Notes under the pieces: model-generated
Seen by the model: only the letters and a program-made list of their open reading frames with translations
The model's database searches: none
Told to the model about the DNA's origin: nothing
NCBI GenBank assembly: GCA_028829895.1
Contig: CM054183.1
Location: forward strand, 18,860,975 to 18,924,974
Length of the DNA stretch: 64,000 nt
Reading direction: 5' to 3'
Source: Sinotaia quadrata
Lineage: Eukaryota > Mollusca > Gastropoda > Architaenioglossa > Viviparidae
Shown here: piece after piece, positions 1-21,500 of the stretch
Numbering within the stretch: the stretch's first letter is position 1
Layout of the letters: every line of letters starts with the position of its first letter
Program-made: the position numbers and the translations under genes

Positions 1-1940
1 ATGAGCCACTGCAAAGCCAGTCAGGTATTTTGCGGTGTAAAAAATCGTATTCAGCATTTTAGGCAGTCAAACTTTGATCTCAAAGTAGGATTAGAGATTC
101 AAAGTCGAGTCAAGCTACCGAAGCAATCACGCAACCAGGTGCTCGAGCAGACGCACGGAGAGGGGGTGCATATGCTACGTAATAATATGCACCGTCAAAA
201 GGACACGACGCCATTGAAACTCAGGGTCGGGCAGCTTCTAAAGGCACCAGCCTTGCACTCGCAGAGCAGCCTTTTTAGTCGCTCAACTGAGACTAAAGTA
301 CAATGAGTTAGACAAGGGATGGGAGATTAGAGCGTAGGACCCAATTTTCGCATAAATACCCCCACTGTCGGCAGGATGTGCATTCAAACAGACAAGATAG
401 AGCTGCAGAATCTATTGTTGTAAGACAAGTAACGCTTGGAGGGGAGGTAACCTATAGGTCACTCTCGACCGCAAGACAAAGACAATGTCGGTGACTTATT
501 AATTGGACTGAATGGGAGAATCTTATCTGTATATAATTTAAGGATAATTATTCAGATAGAGATTGACAGTTAATTAATCAGGAACTTGGAACGTTGCCAC
601 AATATGTACTTTCATGCTCTTCACTATTTAATTAAAATGACAGCAGGTGTTTCAAATACAACGAAAGGCAGAAAAAAAAGACTATTACTACATAATGTCC
701 TTAGAGTTAAGATTTGTTCATTTTAATGTCATCATTGATAATAATGTTCGAGGTATTCAGTGGAAACTTACTGGTATATATTATTTATCCAGAAAAGGAA
801 CTTTTTACTTCACTCAGTGTGGTTTGGAAGTCGGTTTGACACGAGATCTTGTCCATGATGAAGTTTACAGGTTCCAACCAACAGTTAGAAAAAATATAGA
901 AAGTGCACTAGAAATAGGTGGTACGCCTTTTGTCGACCACTGTTGATGTGATGTTTGTAGTTACCACCACGAGGAGTAGAGAGCCAGTCTCCGCAAACAG
1001 CAATGGTGCTAAATGAATAGCAATCAAAATTTTTAACTTGCACCGAAAGCCGGAGAACGAGGGTCTTTACATCTGTAATCACGCCTCCCTACAATATTCA
1101 TTATAGTGCCTCTTTGCGATTGTTATCATATTAATAGTCCACGTTTCTCTATGTGGGAGGGGGGATTCGCCCTGGAGGCCTTAGAAGTATCACAAACATA
1201 TCAAATCCAGGGGTAAACCACGCCTCCCTGCAAACTTCAACTTTCTGTCTCTCTCTCTCTCTTTCCTTTCGGCCTTCAATCGGCGTCAAACGGACACAGA
1301 AACAAACACTGTCTCTTTGTTTTATTTCTTTATTAAAGAATTAAAAAGAAAATGTGAGAATATTTAATGGCAATGTCTGCGTGAAATGACCAATAAAATA
1401 TCAGATGCTGTAAAAGGAATGTATATTTATAATTATCGCCCCAGATTTTAATGTAACTAATCTTACTGTCAGTCTGACACTATCAAAAGTTTTAAAATTT
1501 GGGACTTTATACTGGGTATAAAGGCTTTAATAGGAGACCCTATACCACACTATGCCACACTGACAGTTGTCCCGTAAAATTTCCTTGATTCAACAGTTCT
1601 ACTGTTTATATAACAAAATATATCAGTTTATTTTTAACATGTTTTGCAGTCTTAATTGTTCGTGACAACATGCCAATGGCCATTAATTTTCGAGTAATGA
1701 CAACTTTAAGAATGACATCAATACAAAAATACATCTTGATATTTATCTGTGTATGCATGATTGTTTGAATATATATGTCGTATTAAATTAGTTATGTCAA
1801 ATTGTCAAAACAACAACCGTTCTTTCTGAGAACACACTATAATATAAACTTTAATTATATTTTATCTCCTCTTTCTTACACACATATTGTATCCTCTCTT
1901 TCGTTTAGAAATATCAAGTAAACATTTTTATACACCTACA
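1..1940. other. Region upstream of gene A, no gene recognised
   Basis: No exon of a known family was seen here. The first 500 bases are less AT-rich than the rest and carry a 101-codon open frame that has no recognisable motif. A run of CT dinucleotides lies near 1250. The last 80 bases before the gene A ATG are pyrimidine-rich, with a possible 3' splice site (tttcgtttag) about 30 bases upstream of the ATG, so a non-coding first exon may lie further up. The promoter was not identified. Confidence 0.4.
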
Positions 1941-11454
<9,514 letters not shown>

Positions 11455-11699
11455 CAGTGCTGATATAATTAATCTATAGTTACTAATTTTTGTAAGTTTT
11501 TTAATGAATAAGCAAAAAGGATGAAAACAAATACAGCATATAAAAGATAATCGCAATGAGAAAAACACAACGTAAAATAGACAAAATGTTATGATAAACT
11601 TAAAGCACAAAGAACAAGACGAACACACCTACAGCAAATCATAAAATATAGACTTTGCAAAGCAAAGAAAAACTATTCACGATACAAGCAAAGCACACG

Positions 11700-11905
11700 A
11701 ACGACGAAATATTATTATGAGAAAGAGCAACATTTTGTAACAAAGAACTTAAAGTTAAGAAAGAGCAACATAAAGTTATAAATAGAAAGAGCAACATTTG
11801 TAACAAAGAACTTAAAGTTATAATGAGAAAGAGCAACATAAAGTTATAAATAGAAAGAGCAACATTTGTAACAAAGAACTTAAAGTTTATAATGAGAAAG
11901 ACGCC
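11700..11905. repeat. AT-rich minisatellite, gene A/B spacer
   Basis: The phrases agaaagagcaacat, aagttataaatagaaagagc and tttgtaacaaagaactta recur two to three times each, with a period of about 80 bases and internal variants. It lies in the 0.7-kb spacer between gene A's stop codon and gene B. Confidence 0.8.
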
Positions 11906-12150
11906 AAAACGTTCACGCTAAAATAAATAGAATGATAAAAGAGAACTCGCAATAACAATAAAAGAACGTAATGAGAAAGACAAGACGCAACGAAACAAAA
12001 TCACCTGTTATGAAATATTCAGAAATATTTATTATAAACCAAAAGTACAACCATAACGTTTTATAAGTTTTCATTCACGGAATCACTAATGTATATTTCC
12101 ATACTGTAATGAAAAATGTTAATAGATATCGAGAGGAGAATAGAGGTAAA

Positions 12151-12164
12151 ATGAAGCTATTCAG
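12151..12164 (+). CDS. Gene B proposed exon 1 (14 coding bases)
   Basis: ATG AAG CTA TTC AG is followed by gtgtat. Phase 2 matches the exon 2 acceptor and gives MKLFR. The resulting N-terminus up to the Q before VGAC is 36 residues, the same as in human DCTD. The exon is very short, so the call rests on phase and length only. Confidence 0.4.
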
Positions 12165-12294
12165 GTGTATTTTAATTTTAAATAAATTATCTTGAAGTGA
12201 TTTAGAAAATCCCTGACAAAACTTAAAGGTTAATTATAAATATTTAGATACATACCGTTTTACTGTAGTGACATTCTGAAAGTGAACCGTCACA

Positions 12295-12359
<65 letters not shown>

Positions 12360-12633
12360 CCCCTAAAGAAAGTGTGCACTTTTCCCCATATTCTATCTCT
12401 GTCAAATTTTATATAAGATTTCTTCATCTTCTTTTAAAATTTCACATTTTCATTCAACATAACACCCTTTCATCCTTGTAACAAAAATTACATTAAAAAA
12501 AAACTTCTAGAAAAAGATTAATTTCTATTTGTTTCTAGAAAACCTAGACTACAGCTTGACTGGGATTCGGATAATTTTTTTATGGCAATGGCGTTTCTCA
12601 CCGCTCAGCGCAGCAAAGATCCTAAGACACAGG

Positions 12634-12700
<67 letters not shown>

Positions 12701-15700
12701 GACTTTAATTAGGTAGGAGTAAGTAAGTTTTTAAAAGTTAAAATTCTATCAGCTATTAAGTAGAGATAGTGTAACAGAGTACAAATTACAATTCTTATCA
12801 AGTTATCTTATATAATACTGAATCCAAAAGTGACAGAATGACAGGAAGAAACATGTATACATGCAAAACTGGACATGACAGACATGTAGAAACAATAAGC
12901 AAGAGATGAGATAAATAACAGAACGAGACAACAGGCATAATGGCTCTCGCTCTGTTTGCTTAGAAATACACGTACATGCCTAGACTCATGTAGTCGCCTA
13001 GGAAATAATAATTAAGTGTTAGTTTCTACTTTATCGGACGATATTGACCCGTTCAACTTTATTGAATTAAAAACTTTAAAGGAAATTATAATGATATATC
13101 TAGTAATCAATTAAACCTGTTATATATACAATATGCAAAACAATAACAGAAACGTAAAGGTGTAAATTCATCGACAACAAACATTTCATTGATTTGGCTC
13201 GTACTATTAATTTTCAAACCCGTGTGCACGGTGATATAACAAGGTGAAAATAATTTTAGAGATTACTTAATCGAATATTACGCGTATCTAACAAAAAATA
13301 AAAATAAGATGGATGGTTAGATTGTTTATTAGATGAATGTGTGGATAAAAAGAAAATAACTTAGTTTATTGAATATCAGAATCACTGTTTAAAGAAAGTT
13401 GCTGTTATGTGTATTTGGTTTGCTTGTAAAATTACTGACAGCTAGGTTACAACAGGCTGAGAACAGGAATGCAGAAAGTGGTCAAAGTGACACGAAAGTG
13501 GAGCATGTAAAAAGTTACGATCATCATAATCAAGTCACCACCATCTGAAATTCATTAGAAAACAAATTACATTGGGACTGAGTGAATGCTGTATGTTTGT
13601 CAGGAAAACAAGACAGAAAGAGCTTATTTTCTCAGCAAATATGTTGACAGGAAGAAACGAAAAGCATAAATTATATTTTGCTCTTTGACTATTTCTGTTC
13701 AAAGAAAATGGACATTATCGTTAAAATTCGCTAGCCGGTCACCCCACCCCATCCCAACATAGTTTGGTCACTAATGTTTGTCTGCAAAGGTCTTTTAAAT
13801 TGTAAGTTTATGGTACCACATTGTTATTAAGTTTGAAGAGGTGAGTGGAGTTGGACTGTCAATATTATTACATGAGAAGATAAATTTGCTTCCTTGGTTC
13901 TAATTAACATCGTGCTATTGGGTGTGCAGGTGGGAGCGTGTATCGTCAACGAAGACAACCAAATAGTGAGCGTGGGTTACAACAGCATGCCTGTTGGCTG
14001 TGAGGATAGCGACATGCCTTGGCTTGCTAAATCGAACGAAGTTGACGGCAACAAACATGGATATGGTTAGTTCATCTGATGAATTAAGTGTATCTTTTGT
14101 AGCAGAAGAAATTTGCCTACACCTTTTTCAAAAATTAATTGCTATTTAAATTGTTAAATAGTCAGAGTGAACCTACCTTGGGCACTCCTTATGATGCTAT
14201 TTTTGTAAATGTCATAGTTGGAAGTAAGCAACCCGAGTTGAGAATATGCTAGAAATTGCTGATGTAATGCAAACTAGTTCAACTGGGTGAGTAGTTTTTA
14301 TTATCCAATGTTTATGATTTTACAAGAATGAGACCAGCCAATGGGTTGAGATCTAAAAGTTTACCAGCTGTAGAGAAATCTATTATCTGATCACTTGAAT
14401 TTGGTGTGGCAAAGAAGTCCGGTCTTGAAAGACAGACATTAGCTTAATGGTGAGTTAAATGACTCTTTGAGTAAGAATGGACTTAGAAATATTTCATGCA
14501 TTTTTGTAATTGATGTGTTATACTTGTGTTTTATGTAGAGATGTGTTATGTGAGTAGACTATTATTTCTACATATTTTTCAAGTAAATTTCTCATATATA
14601 GTATGCTAAACACTTGACATTGTATTGATATGCTGTATTTATTATGTTGTGTGCGTTGTATAGGGTTAATAGATATTGTTGCAGAAACTGTAAGTTGAGA
14701 ATGGAATGTAAAGATGAATAGAGTTAAAAAGGGATAAACAAGAAAGCTTAGTGTTTGTTTCCTGATTATATTTTTACAGAGACAAGTAGCCTTTATGAGT
14801 ATGATTTGAAACTCCGGTTCATTGATTGTAAACTGCTATGACCGAGGCAGAAAGCAGTGTGTGTAAGTGTAAAGGAATACATTACACTCCTTTGATGTAT
14901 GGTGGCAAAGTATGCTGACTACATACGGGAAGTACTAGAAATTATTTCTGTTGTGCTTGAACAAACTGATATCACAGAATAAAGACCAGGATGACTTGAG
15001 AGAACAAGCGGCGAGTCTGCTTTCAACATGAGAGAAACACATAGAAATTGAACTGGACTATAATTTGTGAAACTGTTGCAAAAAAACATGAATGACTATT
15101 GAGACTGCGCCTAATTCCGGTTATGTAAAAACTATTATTGCTTATCTCTAATAACTCTATTCTCTGATAAGAATCTATCCTGTGATTTGCATTGACACTA
15201 ATGCTGAATTGTATTTAGGATATAAGACTGTGAAATATAGAAATTATTCGAACATGGTTTTGTGGAAATATTGATGTCAGGTAATCTTTTTTCATTATAT
15301 TTGTCAAATGTATATTTGATTGTTGATTTAATAAATTTCTTGACCTTCTTACGCGTATTGATAACTTTATGCTGAAGAAGAAAGTAGGTGGATGGGGGTT
15401 CGCTAAATATAGATTAAAAACTGATTTATTTTCTCCTATAGTAAGAAGCTTTCGATCTACGGAATATGTTTAGCTTTCATGTTGCAGAAGAAAGAAAACG
15501 TTTACAGCGAGCGCACATCCGCCAAGTGAGAGAGGCGAGTTGTGTCTGCTGAAGAATTATTAATAACATAAATTAAGATTCTCATCATTTGTAATTAGTT
15601 ATGAATGATTAATTAATTAATAATAATTACAATCATTAACCAGGTAGTGTTGGCGTCAAACGTTTCGTACTGTATAAAGATGAACTCTATTGTTTTGTGA

Positions 15701-18545
15701 ATAGGAATTATTTAAAGATTTCTCTTTTCCTTAAAAAATTTTACTTTTCTTCCTATTTTTTTCCAGACGGAAAGATTTCACTTTTCACATTTCTTTGCAG
15801 TTTACGAAATTATCGATCATATTATATCGCTCCAATGACTCCAGATTGTTTTTGTCATCCAGGCACAGCGGTAACTAAATTCCAATACTATCAGTCCGAT
15901 AGAAACGTTTTGTGTCGGTAAATGGTTTGCATTCTAGTTCAGATACTCTGTATCCTGGTGTTCAATACAGGGATCTGTTCATAGACCAATTCTTTCATTA
16001 TTTAGACATATCCCCTATCCATGTCACAAGTCACCATTCTGTACATCACCAGTAGTACGCTTATGAAGTTCAAGACACGACGTTGGAAAAAATGAAACTG
16101 TTTATGATGCATAGTTTTGTATACATGTAATGAATTATGCTGCCGTTATAAATGAATGATGAGAAATCTGAAAAAATGCTTGTCGTCCTTATTTCTAGCA
16201 GATTCAGATCTGCATTTCGCATGTTTATCACTGTTAGTACTGCAAAACCTCCTTTTATTCTCGCTTGCACTCTCGCGATTTCATGACAGTCATTCGTGTC
16301 TCTCTGGTGTACTACTATGTCGTGTGAAAAGCTTCAAAAGGTATAAAACACTGAAGGTAAGATTTTTTCCAGAATTCCAAGGAGGAATCATGTCACTGCT
16401 TTCCATCGCAGGTAGCAACAAATTGCACTCAAGACTTTTTTCTTTTTGCAATGCTGTACTCTCTGTTTCATCCTTAAATAAATTGTCTGATCTCATTCAT
16501 ATGTGCATACTTCGAGACGGTTGTGGTCGTCGTCACACACACGCATTTTGAACATTCCGAAAGCAAAGTATAAATCCTATGGTTTTCCACTTTCATTTAC
16601 AACTATGGTGTATCTATTGAGACTTGGCTATCGTTCGAGATTCAGAGGAACAATAGATGTCTCTCAAGACACGATACACACTTTCTGATGTCATTGTTAG
16701 TTCCGATAGGTAATTTTAAATTAATTTTATTATATTTCCTTCTGTAAATACTGTAATTTTAATATAATGTCAGCTGGAATGTAGATTCATTGTGCGTTTT
16801 TAGAATATGTTCACTTTCTTAGGAGCTTATTTTGTTTTATAAAGACCTATGTGATTGTTAGTAAATGGGATTTAGGTTTTCACAGGATTAAGCGTTTTCT
16901 TAATTGCTTTTTTATAACTATGATGATGATGATAACGATGATGATGAATATAATAATAATCCTTCTCTTATTATCGTCTGTGAATGTTCCTGAAGAATGT
17001 AAACATGAATGCAAAAACAAATATGGCTCTAACTGAACTTTTCTTGAATATTGATTAGTGAAAAATGTTTTCATTTCATGTGTGATTTTAAGCCCGAGAA
17101 GTAAATATATCTCTTTCAGTTCTAGATAAGCACGATAAAAAGTTTTATGTGTGGATCAACGTAAAGTATGTCTAGAAGTAACAATGATTTTTCTGAAACT
17201 TATAGGTACATGAGATTATAGTAAAAGTCATAATATTGAAATCTTATTTACCAATATTTTATTCTTATTGTGGAATTTAAAGAGCATATTATTTAATGTA
17301 TAAAACTTGTAATCTCTTTTCGGAAAGAATAAAATTTATTGACACTTCTTTTCACACCAAGAAATTATCTTCTAAAATCTCTAACGTATTAACTTTCTCG
17401 TTTGGGGAGATAGAGGAGGGGTGCTGCAACCGTAAAGTACAACTTGTTGATTACATTATCTTTGATATTATTGTCATTCGAATTATTAGTATGCATAGTC
17501 TTTATGTATTTATTTATTTAAAAAAATATCTCTATGTAGTTCAGATAATATGGAACTTTTGTACTTATTTACGATACTAATATGCCATATATAATCAACC
17601 GAGTAATAGTGTTTATTTTTACAATTTTGCTGGCCAGTATGATTTTACATGACAGAATAGTGTGTATAAGTGAAGGGCACGCCACTTAGTTAATGATAAG
17701 GATTATTTTTATTAATTAATCTTTCATAACTAATTGCAAGTGATGAGAATCTTAATTTATTTTATTAATGATCCTCCAGCAGACACCACTCGTCTGTTTT
17801 TCACTTGGTGAATATTTTGGCGATGTAAACGCTTTCTCTAATTCACAACAGAAAACATCATTTACAGTCAAATAATGTTTCTATGAGTGGAAAACATCTT
17901 ACTAAAGGAGAAGACAAACCCGTCTTTAATCTATATTTAGCAAACCCCCATCCACCCACTTTCTTCTCCAACATAATATTATTTTATCAATATCAATTTT
18001 CTTAAGGTTAATAAATTTAAGAATATATATGACAATTACAGTGAAATAGATTACTTGACATGAACATTCCATGAACTCACGTTCAGATAACTTTATGTTA
18101 CACAATCACTCTGTCTCTGTCTGTCTGTCTCTCTCTCTATATATATATATATATTCAACAATAGAGTCAATACAAATCACAGGTTAGTCACATCAGAGAA
18201 TAGAAATGGAGTTATCAGAGATGAACAATAATAGTTTTTGTAATCTGATTCAGCACAGTCTTAACAGTGTTCGTGCACTTTGCCAAAATGTCACAATTTA
18301 TAGTTCAAGTCAAATTTTGTTTGCTCCATGTGTCACTCGCATGTGGAAAACACTGTTCTGCTGCTTGGGGTTGACCTTGGCACTTCTTCTCATCATGTTG
18401 TTTTTTTCAAACAGAACAATAAAAGTAGCAATATCCCACAATTTCTCTACACTAGAAATTGTTTGGCAGTTAACAAATCTTGCCGCCAGACATCAGTAGA
18501 GTGCAGTGTTCTTTACAGGAATACCTCCTTCTACTACCGCGAGAT

Positions 18546-18579
<34 letters not shown>

Positions 18580-21500
18580 GAGCAATTTTAAGTCTCCACT
18601 GGAGCTTGGGTTGATCGTTTCATCAGACGTTCTCTGATCTGGAGTGCTCGGCTGGACCCCACAGCCTCACACTTGTGTTCGAGGTGGAGGGCGGAAGGGC
18701 TGGCGTAGTGGGTAAAAAAGGTCAAACGCCCTCCATTGTTGGGTTTGACCCTCTACTACCGCGACAAAGTTGCCCCATCCAACAAATCAGAGCGCGGGAA
18801 TAAAAGAAGTTCCTTGGCGCACTTTCCTGATGTTGGATTATCTATCAGCTGATCGAGATTATGGTAATATATATTTATTGCTATCTCGTACTGTAAGTAG
18901 ATTTTACTCACCATACATAAGGAAACCTCGGACACAGCTCGCAATGTAACCTAAATGGGTGCCCTGGCTCCAGTGCGAAGCTTAACCCCAAAACCTTGAT
19001 TTATAAGTTATTCCCTGACCTGCCTCCCCACCTTAACTAGTGTTGGTAATCTGCCACCATTTAGTCACTTAATGGGTATGAGTTGGGAGCTAGTGTCGGT
19101 TATAAACCTCTCTTCTCCATGGATGGGACATATATATCTGATTTTTTTTATTGTGTGTGTGTTTGCTGATATGTATTTGCTTAACTGGAATTGTGCATCT
19201 AAGAAAGAATATAAAGGAATGTTGTGAATAATTATTGCAATGTATATAGCCTTTATTTCATCCGTACCCCAAAGCAACCAGGACGTCTGGGTTTTTTTTT
19301 TTTACATTCCGTCTGTACCCCAGTGATGCCCTGTCACACACACACATACACACACCCACGTCCAGGACTTTCCCAAATCTGAGGACTAGTCAACTAAAGT
19401 AATGATTGGGAGGTCCACCTATATATATAACAGCTACTCAAAATAAAATAACACACATGACCAAAAAACGTATTAAAATAAATACTTTAAAATTATTGAG
19501 AAATTTTAAAAATTAAATAAATAATAATACAAGGAGGAGAATAGAAAAACACCCAACAAACACGTAGTAATAATAGATTATAAACTATTATACCTCACCT
19601 AAATTAACATTAGTTATTTAACAAAAATATATATCAATAAAATATTTAAACAAAGATAAAATAACATATTTTTAAGTCTCAGAGCTATCACAAACCACCA
19701 CCAATACAGGCAACCAGCCTCCAACGACCAGACACAAAAGTATTAATCTAACGACAGCTGAACACTTAAGCAACAAGTACATCAATGATGCAATTAGCCG
19801 AGACATCAAAAAAGATGTAGCCGTATCTCCCTCCCCTCACCCAATCCTCCCATTTTCCAGCGCGAAGACGGCGGAAGCCGGAAGCTCCCCACTACATTCA
19901 TACATACATACCTAGAGAGAAATATTGCAATAATTTAATCAATAATTATAATTAAAAGTTTCACCCAGAAGTCTGGTTCTGATATTCAAATAGTTAAGCA
20001 TAAATAGAACATCTCATTCTAATAATTTCCATGAAATAAATAACAACAGTGCAGCAACATTATTTCATCAATTCTCAAAAATTCACCCAACCTAATAACT
20101 CCGATCATTTTGTAAAACTACTTAGCAAAAATGCATCAAGAAATAACCGCAACAAAAACCTTGATAATTAGGTTGAGATCAAGATCAAATTCGCTCACAC
20201 AGCGAATAACATTAGTATTAGACTTCCTTTGCCGAACATATCAAAACAGTTACCATGGCAACTAACATTAAGTAGAATAGTTTAAAGAACATATAAAAAG
20301 GTCACCATGACAACTAATATTAAGTACAATAGTTGTTAAGAACATAAAAACAGTCAATATGACAACTAACATTAGCTACAATAGCTGTAAAAAATATTTC
20401 CGAATTTCCCACACTTCAACATTAACAGCCCTTAAGTAGCCGCACACAACAAAATAAACAGCCTCAAAACAAAACAGAAAATTCATGAGGCATAGGTCAG
20501 GGTCAATATTTTCATTTCCAATGCTAAATTTTACATCACGCGTTAACCAGGGATATGATACACATAAGAAATTACCAGGCATATTATTACTTAATTAAAT
20601 ATACCAACAACAACAACAACAAAATATGTATTCTATGGATAGAGAAAATAATAAATTCAACCCAAATTTTAAAAAATAACATAGATACATTTGAAACAGT
20701 ATAAACGTACCAATTCACTTAATACATTGCGTACATAAAATATTTACCAATTCACACATACGTAAACGATTACTTTCATTGTGTATTCTATACAGTAAAT
20801 TTAGCGTTATGACAACTAGTGTAACAAGCAACCATCAGTTCGAGACTTTACTCGATACTTTACATAATATTAAAGACACCAAAACAAAATTATAAATTTT
20901 ATACAGAACTATCTAGATTTCATATATCACTTAGAAAGATTTTTGCAACCTTCATTTATATTTATTTAAAGATTTACATTTCTATAGAGAATCGTCCTTT
21001 CGAATTTCTTTGACAATGTTTATTAAACGAAGGTTAGATCTAAATTTTAATAATCTTATTTACTCATATTTTCACGCGACATTTTATGGAATTATCAAAA
21101 CGACATGACACATGTTTACTATTCAATTTATCTTTAGTCTAAACTAGGGGTGTGCAACATTTTTCATTTTTCATCTTCAAACAATGAAACAACAATTAGG
21201 GCCAGTCACCGTCAAAAATTTGTAATCTAATGTATTGAGTTATGAATACATTGTGAATAAAAACGTTTACGAGGGCCGCACTGAATGTCCTGGCGGGTTG
21301 GGTTGTGGCCCGCGGGCCGCCTGTTGCCTACCCCTGGTCTAAAGAATCGGCGTAAGACATTGTTGCATAATTCGGCTCCATTACGGCTTTCTTTATTTTG
21401 ACGTAATAGTCAGCTGCTATACTTCCAGACTTTCGCACAGAGTCTATATTACGTCAGCGTCTTTTGCAAGTTTTGATCAAATTCACGTTAATTAAGGTGA

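Noticed and set aside
1..306. 101-codon open frame at the window start
   Set aside because: No recognisable motif, no stop-delimited support from homology, and its start is cut by the window edge.
16156..16551. 131-codon open frame in gene B intron 3
   Set aside because: No domain or family resemblance, lies within a large intron, composition typical of chance frames.
18206..18591. Two overlapping frames with a hydrophobic stretch
   Set aside because: They are sequence of an LTR-family copy that recurs without the frame at other places.
18600..18760. Possible tRNA-derived SINE (A-box-like TGGCGTAGTGGG)
   Set aside because: The B-box-like phrase lies on the wrong side and no poly-A or second full copy was found.
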